Counted from the stretch's first letter, positions 35,435-47,985 are shown. The stretch is DNA of 52,242 nucleotides from Lingula anatina (GCF_001039355.2 NW_019775871.1:7596-59837); one strand, 5' to 3'. Notes: generated from the letters alone by a model not told the origin. Program-made: numbers and translations.

Positions 35435-35799
35435 ATGAGGCAGGGATGTAGCTTCATGGTACTTTTTCACACTTTAAACACAGTTTTTCTTCTTTGGATT
35501 TTACTCCCGTCCACCGAAGCAATGGAAAACAAGTGTCAGAAAAAGTCCATTCCCAAAGACAGTTGCAGAATCCGCTGCGTGCACGGAAACTGTCTACAAA
35601 TCTGTCTGCGGTTCATGAATCTACCAGCCTTCTCGTGTTCATGTGATGACGGGTGGACTGGGCTGGCCTGTGATCAGCATTGTCCCCTGGACTGTGGGCC
35701 CCACGGGTCCTGTGAAATACACCCGGAATATTCCAAGCCTGTATGTAACTGTTACGGAGGATGGAGTGGTTTTAAGCTGCGGTGAGCCGCCCACGGCAG
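35435..35799 (+). pseudogene. EGF-like paralog, first exon with a 1-base frameshift
   Basis: The frame opens with a signal peptide (about residues 1-29, FHTLNTVFLLWILLPSTEA core). Two EGF-like domains follow: CRIRCVHGNC...CSCDDGWTGLAC and CPLDCGPHGSC...CNCYGGWSG. Just before the last expected cysteine the frame runs to a stop at 35783. In the +1 frame the missing cysteine, a PPTA tail and a consensus phase-1 donor (GCAG|GTGAGT at 35799/35800) follow, the same ending as its paralogs. The shift is explained by one extra T in the TTTT run at 35770-35773. It may be a real disabling mutation or a sequencing error; a donor at 35781 (CG|GTGAGC) is a weaker alternative that would lose the cysteine. 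No downstream exon was found. Confidence 0.65.
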
Positions 35800-38762
35800 G
35801 TGAGTGTTTCTGCTCTTCGATAATACTAACATTCAACTGAAGGGAGTTTTCGCTGTACTATTTTGAAATAACCTTTTTTTTTTGCTTGTATTTTCTCTAC
35901 GAGACCCTATGCACAATAGTGTTTGTATATACATGTATTGTCAATAATAAAAATGGAATAGAAATGATTGCACAACACGAAATGCAGTTGATAGTGCGGA
36001 GATTAATGGACTGATGAAATGACGTTAGGTCTGCTTTTTCAATACATAGTTAAACTTTGCGAGCTTTTTTAAAAAAATCAATAAATAAAATTCTTGTTAA
36101 TGATAAGCACCATCATCATCATATCTAAATAAAATGAGAAGGGCTTGATAGTGCTCAAATACACATATAGAATGAACCCAAAAAAAATGACCTTACTATT
36201 TTTAGGACCAACACGTCTGTGAGTCGCTTTCTTTTCTAATTGGGTTTAGACAAAGGCATTTAACCTCAAATTAACCCTACATTCACAGCTCAAGGTGAAT
36301 GTGGTTTAAGCAAACAAGGAAATTATTGTGTGCTAGCAGAATGTAACTAAGGTGAATCTCTGAACAAAATAGAATAAAATATTTCAATTTCCACCCACAC
36401 AAAACGTAAAAAAATCAGTCTCAGTGATTGTCAAATATGATGTAACGAGGCATTAAGTGACCCCGATCTACAGTTGTTCTTTTATTCTGTGCAAGTTCGG
36501 CTGTGACCATTACAAATTATTTTACAGTAAGACACATTTTTTATTACTAACTAGATAAAATAATGACGAAAAACACGCCATCCGGTGTTTCGTCTTGTGT
36601 ACATATTATACGATATATACAGTATATGTGACCTTGACATTGTTCTCTTGTCACTTCGATTTTTTAAGAAACTATAAAGAATATCAATCCGTAAAAATGC
36701 CACTTTCTGCCCGAACCATATATCATGCGGTGATCATGTAAATGTCAAATAGGCCATTAAATCAAATAGCATCATTAGGAACGAATGTCACGATTTTAAG
36801 GTCATGTACGCACAACAAGTAGGTCTTCCAATAGCGTGTACATGTATCACCGGCTATATAACTAATCACTATAGGAGTTTTTCTGGTAATTGCCACGGGT
36901 TGTAGATAAAAAGAAGAGCTCTGATAGAAAATTTACTGACAGTAACAGGGTGGACTGATAGAGTGAATACGTGTAAAACGTGAGTCATCCCCTGTAGTAT
37001 GCACATGACACGACATCATTGTCCTGAAGTCCGCAACGATGAGTCCTGCTGTTCTGAGTGACGGTAAAAGTTACAATTACAACCAAAGCAAGTATAATAC
37101 GTTCACTGTAGACCATGTAATTGCAATTTCCAACCCACATATGACTCTTGACTGTTCCACACAGTTTAAATGGACTCTCATTTGTTATCACATATAGCAT
37201 TTTTTTTTCAGACAAAGTTGGAATTAGTGACAGGCGATGTCGGTTGTCAGTACACATATTTGTCTTCTTTCATGAAAGTGGGAAATGTTACTTTACTTCA
37301 TACCTGACAGACAAGTTTATTTAAAATATATTTCCATACTGAGGTAATCAAGGTTGGATATGAAATAAGTTCATCAAATGACTGTGGCGACTGAGCTGTA
37401 TTGTTTATTGAGTACTCAGAATGAAATCTCCATGTACAAAAGCTGTCAATAAGATGTTTTATAGATTCATCAGGATCTGTATGCAAATGTCGAATTATAA
37501 TATTTTTTTCACAGACTAAAGTTTCATGATTTACTCACAGATATGTTTCGATGTCAACATTCACTTTCCTGACATATCCCATGAATGTCAAAAATTTAGG
37601 AAGAATATTGCACTGCAGAGTTTATAGTAACGTCACAAATACGGAATCATCCGATGTTGGCCAAATGGTAAGTGCCTGTTCTTGGCTTGGAATAGAGTTT
37701 ATGTGTATCATTTATAAGGATACAAGAGGGTTTGGAGGTCCAAATACCACCCTTTGTAGACAAAACAAACAGCTGCTTCTGTAAAAATGCAGTTAATAGG
37801 CAGGGGCATGTTTGGTCTCCTTGTACCCCCTTCTTTTCCTAGAATTACCCACTTCCCTTTTTATCTTTTCTTTCCATTTTGGGCGTTTTTTAAAGGACCT
37901 CATATGTACTCCACTGTGCACCCCAATTTTTCTGTTTTTACGTGTAATATTTGTATTTTCTTTTGTTATTTACAGTGCACTACTAAACCATATTTTGTGC
38001 CTTCTCAAGTTCACATGAGGGCATTTCTATTTACTGTATTTCGTGTTGTTCTAAACATGTTTACATTGAAATTTTGTACGTAGCCCCCTATATTACCTTA
38101 TAAGTGTTGTTAACAAAAAACACCCAAATTAAAAAAAAAATTCCATTCATATACTTCCCTCTTTTCGTAAAAAAAGGTAAGGTAGGGGCTCTCCTGAAGA
38201 GAAGTAATACGCCTATTGGGTCTCAAGCACGGTAGCATAAATATTCCTCGTGTACATTATGTACCACTTTTATTTGCGTTTTTCTATACCGCTATTTACT
38301 AAGTGCTACAGTAAATATAAAAACGCAATAAAGTATCAGAGCATGATGTTCGTGCTAGGGCCCAAGTTGTATTATCCCTCTCACAGTTCACGATAGTATC
38401 AAATGTCGTCAAAAGCCAAGTTCCGAGACAATAATTTTGTAAAAAAAAAAGTGCACGAGCACTAACTGTTCGCTTTTCTCGACCATTTTTTATTCTGTAT
38501 GGCTTATCCTAATTCTATTTCTATAATGAATAACATAAATATTAAGTGCATGATAGCAGAGATTTAAGCGTGCACTTGTTGAGTGCAGTTATTTGGAAGT
38601 AAGACTGTTCATAAGATGTGATTATTGCCCTATATGAAGATACATGTATATTAACGAAACACAAAGACAAAATAGACATTGTCCTTTATTTCTTCCGTAT
38701 TTCTGACAAGACATAAAAAGGAAATATACCTGATTTTACGTAATGTAAAAACCGCTCATTCG

Positions 38763-38766
<4 letters not shown>

Positions 38767-38826
<60 letters not shown>
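38767..38826. repeat. Poly(T) tract, 60 bases
   Basis: An uninterrupted T run; the matching tract in copy 2 (about 45564-45592) is only about half as long. Confidence 0.95.
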
Positions 38827-38827
<1 letters not shown>

Positions 38828-39507
38828 TAGTCACAATAGCTGAATTCGGTTGAATAAGAGTATCATGATTTGCTGTAGAGAATGTCGTACGTTAACAGAT
38901 AGTTTTGTAATATAACACTGAACTATTATACTGCCCAGAGATCATTTCCGAATGTCAAGTAAATCAAGATGCATCGTCGGTTCTTTATTAAAAAACCATT
39001 ATCGTTTACCTCTAAGAAATGTTTTGATTAATAACAACGATTGTTACTGAATGAAATTGATCACCGATTATGGTGAAAGGACATAAAAAGTCAACTGTTT
39101 ACATCTGTGTCAAACTACTAGTACAGTATATATAGGTATCGTGACTAGATTTTTTAAGCGAGAATGTTTTTCAATTTGTGTTTATGGCTCTGAAAGCGAC
39201 CACAGAAAGGGTTTTTATAACAATGAGGCTCCATTCACACAGCTATGTACGTTATCTTTTACTAGATGACGGGACGGGCCGTGAACAAAAGACGTAATGC
39301 GTGATGACGTTGGCCGCGTATTTTATGCCCTACCTCACGCCCCGAAGGTCTTTCTGACTATTTATGTGATTGTGTGGCTTCTATTGTGTTATCCATAGCA
39401 TCAGCTTTAATATAAGGTCCGGGTGGTTTCAATCGTCTCCATCAGGGCCGGATGTTACGGTGACTGAATCACGCTAACGCTCCCATACTCATGAAATAGT
39501 GTGTATG

Positions 39508-39515
39508 TATATAGG
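39508..39515 (+). promoter_or_regulatory. TATA-like box before the modular cysteine-rich gene
   Basis: TATATAGG lies 60 bases before the ATG at 39568, a workable distance for a short 5' leader. In copy 2 the same place reads CATATAGG, a weaker match. Confidence 0.35.
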
Positions 39516-39567
39516 TCGCTGGCCAAGCTACATGTGGTCACTATTGTAATAAGTACACACGATTAAG

Positions 39568-41062
39568 ATGGCGGATCCACACTGGAAAACGGCGACGTTT
39601 GTTTATATTTTTTGTTTCTTTTTGTCGGCCGACAGTTTGGTATCTTCTGCTGGACTGATTAGTAGAATGAAACGGCAAGGTGGAGTAGCTCCCCCGGCTT
39701 CATCCTGTATTAATGTTTGTGACTTGACGTTCCTGAAGAATTGCGACGACGGCTTGCTGTGTGTTTTTAACTACGCTACCTGCCGGCCGGACTGCATTGA
39801 ACCATCAAGCGCCACAGCGGCAAGTTCTGAGAACGAAAGTAGGCCTACCACTAAACCAACAAGCTCTGTGACTACCGTAAATCTGCCACTGGCCAATTCT
39901 ACTGGACAGCCTACGAGTACAACTGCAACCACTGTTGTGCCGACTGGTGCTTTTACACCGCCACCAGTGGCTTGTTTAGATGTATGTGCTATGACGTTCT
40001 TAAAAAGTTGCGAAGACGGTCTGCTTTGCGTTTTTGATTATTCAACTTGCAAGCCGAATTGCATTCAACCCCCAAGCCCTACCAGCACAACAGGATCGGA
40101 CAATAATAACAGTACGCCAAGTGCCACTCAAGTTGGGCAAATAGATTCTGACATTCCAGGACAGACCCAAAGCGCTAGTATTACCACTGCAAGGGCGACA
40201 GTTCCTTTCACCCCTCCCCCAGTCTCATGTCTAGATGTATGTGCTATGCCTTTTCTCAAAAACTGTGACGACGGCATGTTATGTCAGTTTGATTTCTCTA
40301 CCTGCCGTCCAAATTGTATACCAATGCCTACCACATCGTCACCCACGCTGTCAGAAACCACACAGTCCAGGAATACGGAAAAACCGACCAGTACTACTGA
40401 TGGTGATCCGGCTGCCCCTTGTTACAATGTGTGCAGTCAACCATTCCTAAACCCATGCGAAGACGACACGGAATGTGTTTTTGATGAAGCAACTTGCAGA
40501 GCTGACTGTATCCCCGTTACAGATGCCAGCTCTACATCTGCCTCGGTCATTCCAACGACTACCAAATTTTCATACTGTGACAGGCCGTGTCTGGAGGGAA
40601 TGTGTGCTTTTTATGCAGGTATCAATAGGTACACTTGTATTTGTTTCGACGGCTTTATAGGTGACGATTGCGGGCAGGTTTGCGATCTGTCCTGCGGAGA
40701 TCAGAACCATTGTGACATAAACGACGAAGGGGAGATGCACTGTGCGTCTGGGCCTCCGCGAGTCAGCATACCTGCAATTCTCAGAAACAATACTCAAGTA
40801 CGGGACTTGACCCCGCCCCCTATCGACAAAAGCTGCGGCCTGTGCAATCATGGGGATTGCATATTAGTTCCAGAAGTTGGAGGATACCAGTGTGCCTGTC
40901 ATGAAAACTTCACCGGAGCGGACTGCAGTGATTTCTGTAACTTGACCTGCGCAAATGGAGGGAATTGCGTGGTTGTCAGTGATGGAATGCGATGTAGCTG
41001 TCATCCTAATTTCACGGGACCCTTGTGCAATAAGCCCAAACCGTTCAATTCAACTCTGGCAA
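39568..41062 (+). CDS. Modular secreted protein: four 6-Cys modules, mucin-like linkers, EGF repeats (copy 1)
   Basis: A long first exon of 498 codons. The signal peptide is followed by MKRQ, a likely dibasic cleavage site. Four near-identical modules follow (about residues 47-76, 136-165, 224-253 and 287-316) with spacing C-x3-C-x7-C-x5-C-x6-C-x3-C, typified by CLDVCAMTFLKSCEDGLLC. They are separated by Thr/Ser/Pro-rich linkers resembling O-glycosylated mucin stretches. The C-terminal part has EGF-like units (CICFDGFIGDDC, CACHENFTGADC, CSCHPNFTGPLC). The exon ends at a phase-1 donor (GCA A|GTAGGT at 41062/41063), as in its paralogs. Reading through instead adds eight codons to a stop at 41086-41088. 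No transmembrane exon was found downstream, so the C-terminus is unknown. The 6-Cys module looks like the first part of the 8-Cys EGF variant of the genes at 29 and 32 kb. Confidence 0.8.
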
Positions 41063-43227
41063 GTAGGTTTATGAATGAATATGTATGAATGCGTATTGGT
41101 AGCCTTGTTGTCTGTTAGTGCCTTTGTAGGAGTTTGGGTTTTTTAAAAATCTCGCAAATTTAAACAGAAAATATAGTTCCGAGTTGACGTAACCTAAAGT
41201 AAAAGCGCCCACGTACGATCCAACTCTCACGTATCTCGGTGTAGCGTGACAGTGAGTCCCCCATGATGAAGAGTCCGCTTCCCACTCATTTGTACAGGTA
41301 AGCTTCGCCCTAAATTTTGACCCACTTAGGTCAGGCTAACCGGTGCCCTAACCATCATAACTAAATGGAGGGCGGACTTTCTGTTACATGGACCCTCAGT
41401 TTCGTTACACCGGAATGGGGGACTTTTAGGGAGCAGTTACTGTTTTACAACATGTCATGCCTAAACAATTGAGACGTAAGTGACAATAAATTTTTGTCCA
41501 ACCCCCAGCACGAAAAAACGTGCATAAGCACTCCTAAAAACTAACGTTTTCTGATATTTATTACCTGTACACGTGGCTATTAGAAAACGTAAACAGGAGT
41601 GTTAACGCACATTTTCGTGCTGCTCTCTTTCTACAATAGGGCCCTTGCCTTCTTATATAGTACAATAACGTACATCTCCTCGCATACTCTGTGCTTTCTC
41701 GACCGTTTATTTCCTTAAGTTAGCTATGACAACAAACTATGTCTACCCGGCATTTTACCAAATAAGGCCTAATGCATGATGTACCTTAATAAGTTTTAGT
41801 TAATAAACACACGGCAAAATCTGCGTGACGCGTTGAAGAGAATGGTAAAAACAACTATAAAAAGACTTTAACATTTAGTTACTGTCATGATTCCGAGAAT
41901 CATATGTTACTGCTTCATTAGCGGGTGGAAATCATCCTCCGCATATCAAATTATTTCAAACAGAGAAATTGTTTCAACTTGTACATGCATGTCTTTCAAA
42001 TCATTTTTTATTTTCTTCGCGAAGGTCGAATAGCCGTCTTTTATTCTCTATATACATAGTTTCGCCGTTTTCAAAAATGTTTTTGTCAGATTTTAATTTA
42101 GGTCTTTTTCATATATCATGCGGAGTATCGGTATGTAAATTACTGCTATCTGCTTGCTACCGCCCTTTTCTCATTTATGATACACATTTATATACAAAAT
42201 AAGTGACAAATTAAGTAATGGGCATTAGTCAGTGTATTGTAATACGTAGATATTAACCGCCGTAAGCACCAAAGCGGTGAGTTACTGGGAAGTGGAATGT
42301 TTAGATGACAAAGATTGTGTTTGGATAAAAAGAAAAACATTTCACTCATTAGTTCCCCATAGTGTTGATTTTGATACATTCTTTGCACGGGACGTTAGTC
42401 TGGGCGTTAGAGATTGAGTCTAGGATAAGGATAAATGTTGAGATCTTTTCAAAGCACTTACCCAGTGAAAATTTTAAGAAATAGAGGATTTTAAAAATAT
42501 TGATTAAAGTAGAGAAATAATGAGGAGACATATTGTATTTTTGTTAAGGAGTTTCATCAATTCAATACAGACAGTGAGGTTATTAATAGAAATATCACTG
42601 GCAGGGAGTTGCTTGGTTCAACGCCTTCACGTGTATAATAATGCTGGCTGCAAAAAAAAGGTAAATTGCTTTAGGCTGACATTATAGTATTTGCTGAAGG
42701 AAAAAGAAAAGAAAATTATTGGCTCGCTGTTCATGGGGCACATTTAAAAGTATAAATGAACTTGGTGCTTGTTTCCCATAGTCTCCAAAGTGTTTTGTTT
42801 CTCGTGTCACATGAAATTGATTTAATGCTAAGTCTATTTTCATCTCTTGTTCTGACCACCATATTCATGAACAACTGAATTGCAAAGTAAGGTGCGTCTT
42901 AAATCTCAGGTAGATCGCGGTCATTGAGTAAAAACGCGCAGTTCTAAAATGTAACGGAAAAATGTATATACAGTATCAAAGGAACGGCAAATGAATTGAA
43001 AACCCCCAAAAAGGTCGCTATTAAATTGCGGTTTAATAGTGAAAAAGTTTAATTTCACCCATGACGTGATATTGACAACGACCCTAATGTGTCTCCTTCA
43101 TTTCTATTTCAACGTGCTTCGTCATACTTGACCTCAAATGATGATTAGCTCTCCTTTGACACAGTTTCTAGTCTTTTTTCAATGTGTTTTCGAGGTTTTA
43201 AAGTATCCGGCAGCGGATTGCGGAAGG
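41063..43227. other. Intron or intergenic, copy 1
   Basis: No acceptor followed by a long hydrophobic or cysteine-rich frame was found. The stretch contains a foldback element at 41506-41622. Confidence 0.5.
41506..41622. mobile_element. Foldback/MITE-like element, 117 bp (copy 1)
   Basis: CAGCACGAAAAAACGTGCAT plus AAGCACTCCT...ACGTTTTCT on the left pairs imperfectly over about 42 bp with the right arm ending CACATTTTCGTGCTG. The same element is at about 48440-48555 in copy 2, so it predates the split of the two copies. Confidence 0.7.
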
Positions 43228-43699
43228 ATGAAGTCTTTTCTAAATGTGATCTTGGTCTTTTTCCTGATCCATTTGGAAACAAGTTTTACTGAGGAGGTGT
43301 CAGCAGGAAATCGTTCAAAAAGGCAGAGTAGACGATGCCCTATGAATTTGTGTCGTGTAGCGCTAAACCTGTGTAAGCCTGGACAGCTGTGCGAATTCAA
43401 CACTACGACATGTACTTACAGGTGTGTTAACGCGTCTGTACCTGTCATATCGTACAATGCGACCACTTCAAGCCCCGAAAAACGGACAACGTATAACACG
43501 TCATCATCGACAACGTCTCCTTCTTGCGATTTGAGTTGCCTTCACGGATCGTGCAGGTTGCTTTATCATTTCCCAGTCTGTGTATGTAATGCCGGCTGGC
43601 AGGGGTACCTTTGTGACAGTCCTGTCGTTGAAATAACTACCCACGGTAGGTCGTTACGCTCACTCAGTACACTGCCTATAACAGAAAACGCCAGCACTG
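43228..43699 (+). CDS. EGF-like protein, 5' part only (copy 1, cut at the N)
   Basis: The ATG at 43228 starts a signal peptide (MKSFLNVILVFFLIHLETSF). An in-frame ATG at 43138 is less likely because it would bury that signal. NRSKRQ, a basic site, precedes one 6-Cys module with spacing C-x4-C-x6-C-x5-C-x6-C-x3-C, then a Thr/Ser linker and one EGF-like domain ending CVCNAGWQGYLC. The frame is open when it meets the undetermined base at 43700, after which unrelated flanking sequence starts. The full-length counterpart is at 50159. The truncation is most simply an assembly join. Confidence 0.8.
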
Positions 43700-43700
43700 N
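43700..43700. other. Undetermined base at the duplication junction
   Basis: A single N, the only one in the window, sits exactly where copy 1 stops in mid-exon and copy 2 begins in intergenic sequence. This is what a joined pair of contigs with a placeholder gap looks like. Confidence 0.9.
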
Positions 43701-45561
43701 TTAATCACTATAGGAGTTTTTCTGGTAATTGCCACGGGTTGTAGATAAAAAGAAGAGCTCTGATAGAAAATTTACCGACAGTAACAGGGTGGACTGATAG
43801 AGTGAATACGTGTAAAACGTGAGTCATCCCCTGTAGTATGCACATGACACGACATCATTGTCCTGAAGTCCGCAACGATGAGTCCTGCTGTTCTGAGTGA
43901 CGGTAAAAGTTACAATTACAACCAAAGCAAGTATAATACGTTCACTGTAGACCATGTAATTGCAATTTCCAACCCACATATGACTCTTGACTGTTCCACA
44001 CAGTTAAAATGGACTCTCATTTCTTATCACATATAGTATTTTTTTTTTCAGACAAAGTTGGAATTAGTGACAGGCGATGTCAGTTGTCAGTACACATATT
44101 TGTCTTCTTTCATGAAAGTGGGAAATGTTACTTTACTTCATCCCTGACAGACAAGTTTATTTTTTAAAATATATTTCCATACCGAGGTAATCAAGGTTGG
44201 ATATGAAATAAGTTCATCAAATAACTGTGGCGACTGAGCTGTATTGTTTATTGAGTACTCAGAATGAAATCTCCATGTACAAAAGCTGTTAATAAGATGT
44301 TTTATAGATTCATCAGGATCTGTATGTAATTGTCGAATTATAATATTTTTTCACAAACTTAAGTTTCATGATTTACTCACAGATATGTTTCGATGTCAAC
44401 ATTCACTAAAATCGCTCATGTGTCATATCATGACATATAATTTTCTTGACATATCCTATGAATGTCAAAAATTTAGGAAGAACATATTGCACTGCACAGT
44501 TTATAGTAACGTCACAAATACGGAATCATCCGATGTTGACCAAATGGTAAGTGCCTGTTCTTGGCTTAGAATAGAGTTTATGTGTATCATTTATAAGGAT
44601 ACAATAGGGTTTGGAGGTCCAAATACCACCCTTTATAGACAAAACAAACAGCTGCTTCTATAAAAATGCCAGTTATTAGGCAGGGGCATGTTTGGTCTCC
44701 TTGTACCTCCTTCTTTTCCAAAAATTTCCCACTTCCCTTTTTATCTTTTCTTTCCATTTTGGGGCTTTTTTAAAGGACCTCATATGTACTCCACTGTGCA
44801 CCCCCCTTTTTCTGGTCTTACGTGTAATATTTGTATTTTCTTTTGTTATTTACAGTGCACTACTAAACCATATTTTGTGCCTTCTCAAGTTCACATGAGG
44901 GCATTTCTATTTACTGTATTTCGTGTTGTTCTAAACATGTTTACATTGAAATTTTGTACGTAGCCCCCTATATTACCTTATAAGTGTTGTTAACAGAAAT
45001 ACCCAAATTAAAAAAAATTCCATTCATATACTTCCCTCTTTTCGTATAAAAAGGTAAGGTAGGGGCTCTCCTGAAGAGAAGTAAAACGCCTATTGGGTCT
45101 CAAGCACGGTAGCATAAATATTCCTCGTGTACATTATGTACCACTTTTATTTGCGTTTTTCTATACCGCTATTTACTAAGTGCTACAGTAAATATAAAAA
45201 CGCAATAAAGTATCAGAGCATGATCATGATGTTTGTGCTATAGGACCCAAGTTGTATTATCCCTCTCACAGTTTATGATAGTATCAAATGTCGTCAAAAG
45301 CCAAGTTCCGAGACAATAATTTTGTAAAAAAAAAGTGCACGAGCACTAACGCTTTTCTCGACCATTTTTTATTCTGTATGGCTTATCCTAATTCTACTCT
45401 ATAATGAATAACATAAATATTAAGTGCATGATAGCAGAGATTTAAATGTGCACTTGTTGAATGCAGTTATTTGGAAGTAAGACTGCTAATAAGATGTGAT
45501 TATTGCCCTATATGAAGATACATGTATATTGATTTTACGTAATGTAAAAAGCGCTCATTCG

Positions 45562-45592
<31 letters not shown>

Positions 45593-45682
45593 GTTGTCAC
45601 AATAGCTGAATTCGGTTGAATAAGAATATCATGATTTGCTGTAGAGAATTACAGATAGTTGTGTAATATAACACTGAACTAT

Positions 45683-45850
45683 CAGGCCCGTAGACAGCAA
45701 TTTCAAAAGGGGGGTTCTATTTCTGGAAAAGTGGACCTTTTCCCATAAAAACTACATGTACCTAGATCATATTTTACCCAGAGTGGACCTTTTCCCAGCA
45801 AAAGGGGCGGTTCTTTCGAACCCCCCGAACCTCCCCTGGCTACGGGCCTG
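45683..45850. mobile_element. Non-autonomous DNA transposon (MITE), hAT-like ends
   Basis: A 168-bp insertion with perfect 11-bp terminal inverted repeats (CAGGCCCGTAG/CTACGGGCCTG) and a 5-bp target duplication ACTAT (45678-45682 and 45851-45855). Copy 1 has the empty site GAACTATTATAC near 38925. Internal AGTGGACCTTTTCCC direct repeats and GGGGGGTTC/GAACCCCCC subterminal inverted repeats are present. CAG...CTG ends suggest hAT, in a group with 5-bp duplications; the superfamily call is tentative. Confidence 0.9.
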
Positions 45851-46496
45851 ACTATTATACTGCCCAGAGATCATTTCCGAATGTCAAGTAAATCAAGATG
45901 CATCGTCGGTTCTTTATTAAAAAACCATTATCGTTTACCTCTAAGAAATGTTTTGATTAATAACAACGATTGTTACTGAATGAAATTGATCATCGATTAT
46001 GGTGAAAGGACATAAAAGGTCAGCTGTTTACATCGGGCGACGTAAAACTGTGTCAAACTACTAGTACAGTATATATAGGTATTGTGACTAGATTTTTTTA
46101 AGCGAGAATGTTTTTCGATTTGTGTTTATGGCTCTGAAAGCGACCACAGAAAGGGTTTTTATAATAATGAGGCTCCATTCACACAGCTGTGTACGTTATC
46201 TTTTACTGGATGACGGGACGGGCCGTGAACAAAAGACGTAATGCGTGATGACGTTGGCCGCGTATTTTATGCCCTAACTCACGCCCCGAAGGTCTTTCTG
46301 ACTATTTATATGATTGTGTGGCTTCTATTGTGTTATCCACAGCATCAGGTCCGGGTGGCTTCAATCTTCTCCATCAGGGCCGGATGTTACGGTGACTGAA
46401 TCACGCTAACGCTCCCATACTCATGAAATAGTGTGTATGCATATAGGTCGCTGGCCAAGCTACATGTGGTCACTATTGTAAGTACACACGATTAAG

Positions 46497-47985
46497 ATGG
46501 CGGATCCACACTGGAAAACGGCGACGTTTGTTTATATTTTTTGTTTCTTTTTGTTGGCCGACAGTTTGGTATCTTCTGCTGGACTGATTAGTAGAATGAA
46601 ACGGCAAGGTGGAGTAGCTCCCCCGGCTTTATCCTGTATTAATGTTTGTGACTTGACGTTCCTGAAGAATTGCGACGACGGCTTGCTGTGTGTTTTTAAC
46701 TACGCTACCTGCCGGCCGGACTGCATTGAACTATCAAGCGCCACAGCGGCAAGTTCTGAGAACGAAAGTACAACTAAACCAACAAGCTCTGTGACTACCG
46801 TAAATCTGCCACAGGCCAGTTCTACTGGACAGCCTACGAGTACAACTGCAACCACTGTTGTGCCGACTGGTGCTTTTACACCGCCACCAGTGGCTTGTTT
46901 AGATGAATGTGCTATGACGTTCTTAAAAAGTTGCGAAGACGGTCTGCTTTGCGTTTTTGATTATTCAACTTGCAAGCCGAATTGCATTCAACCCCCAAGC
47001 CCTACCAGCACAACAGGATCGGACCATTATAACAGTACGCCAAGTGCCACTCAAGCTGGGCAAATAGATTCTGACATTCCAGGACAGACCCAAAGCGCTA
47101 GTATTACCACTGCAAGGGCGACAGTTCCTTTCACCCCTCCCCCAGTCTCATGTCTAGATGTATGTGCTATGCCTTTTCTCAAAAACTGTGACGACGGCAT
47201 GTTATGTCAGTTTGATTTCTCTACCTGCCGTCCAAATTGTATACCAATGCCTACCACATCGTCACCCACGCCGTCAGAAACCACACAGTCCAGGAATACG
47301 GAAAAACCGACCAGTACTACTGATGGTGATTCGGCAGCCCCTTGTTACAATCTGTGCAGTCAACCATTCCTAAACCCATGCGAAGACGACACGGAATGTG
47401 TTTTTGATGAAGCAACTTGCAGAGCTGACTGTATCCCCGTTACAGATGCCAGCTCTACATCTGCCTCGGTCATTCCAACGACTTCCAAATTTTCATACTG
47501 TGACGGGCCGTGTCTGGAGGGAATGTGTGCTTTTTATGCAGGTATCAATAGGTACACTTGTATTTGTTTCGACGGCTTTATAGGTGACGATTGCGGACAG
47601 GTTTGTGATTTGTCCTGCGGAGATCAGAACCACTGTGACATAAACGACGAAGGCGAGATGCACTGTGTGTCTGGGCCTCCGCGAGTCACCATACCTGCAA
47701 TTCTCAGAAACAATACTCAAGTACGGGACTTGACCCCGCCCCCTATCGACAAAAAATGCGGCCGGTGCAATCATGGGGATTGCATATTGGTTCCAGAAGT
47801 TGGAGGATACCAGTGTGCCTGTCATGAAAACTACACCGGAGCGGACTGCAGTGATTTCTGTAACTTGACCTGTGCAAATGGAGGGAATTGCGTGGTTGTC
47901 AGTGATGGAATGCGATGTAGCTGTCATCCTAATTTCACGGGACCCTTGTGCAATAAGCCCAAACCGTTCAATTCAACTCTGGCAA
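46497..47985 (+). CDS. Modular secreted protein: four 6-Cys modules, mucin-like linkers, EGF repeats (copy 2)
   Basis: This is the counterpart of 39568-41062, two residues shorter because a two-codon Arg-Pro in the first linker is absent. The signal peptide, MKRQ site, four modules, linkers, EGF-like units and phase-1 donor (47985/47986) are all kept. The two copies differ at about 20 amino acids. In the first two thirds, by eye, nearly all nucleotide differences change an amino acid; in the EGF part about half are silent. No cysteine of a module is lost in either copy. Read-through stops at 48009-48011. Probably the second allele of the same gene. Confidence 0.8.

Larger units (their letters stand above)
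35800..39567. other. Intergenic and 5' flank of the next gene
   Basis: From 36863 rightward this is copy 1 of the duplicated segment. No convincing exon was found. Open frames at about 37551-38085 are present in both copies but look non-coding (no domain, no start context). The right end contains a poly(T) tract and the promoter of the gene at 39568. Confidence 0.55.
36863..43699. repeat. Duplicated segment, copy 1
   Basis: This 6.84-kb block matches 43702-50627 almost base for base, with scattered substitutions and indels. It includes a complete first exon of one EGF-like gene and the first part of another. It ends abruptly in the middle of a coding exon at the N at 43700. Confidence 0.95.

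Noticed and set aside
36290-36360. Short cysteine-containing frame after ATTCACAG as a possible terminal exon of the 35.4-kb gene
   Set aside because: The phase fits, but it is only about 20 residues with a weak acceptor and no similarity to paralogs.
37211-37311. Possible exon after an acceptor-like T-run and CAG, as a missing second exon for the 35.4-kb gene
   Set aside because: In the needed phase it gives no hydrophobic helix and soon stops.
37551-38085. Open frames preserved in both copies (also 44385-44963)
   Set aside because: Both copies are too similar for preservation to mean coding constraint. There is no signal peptide or domain, and the start region differs by indels between the copies.
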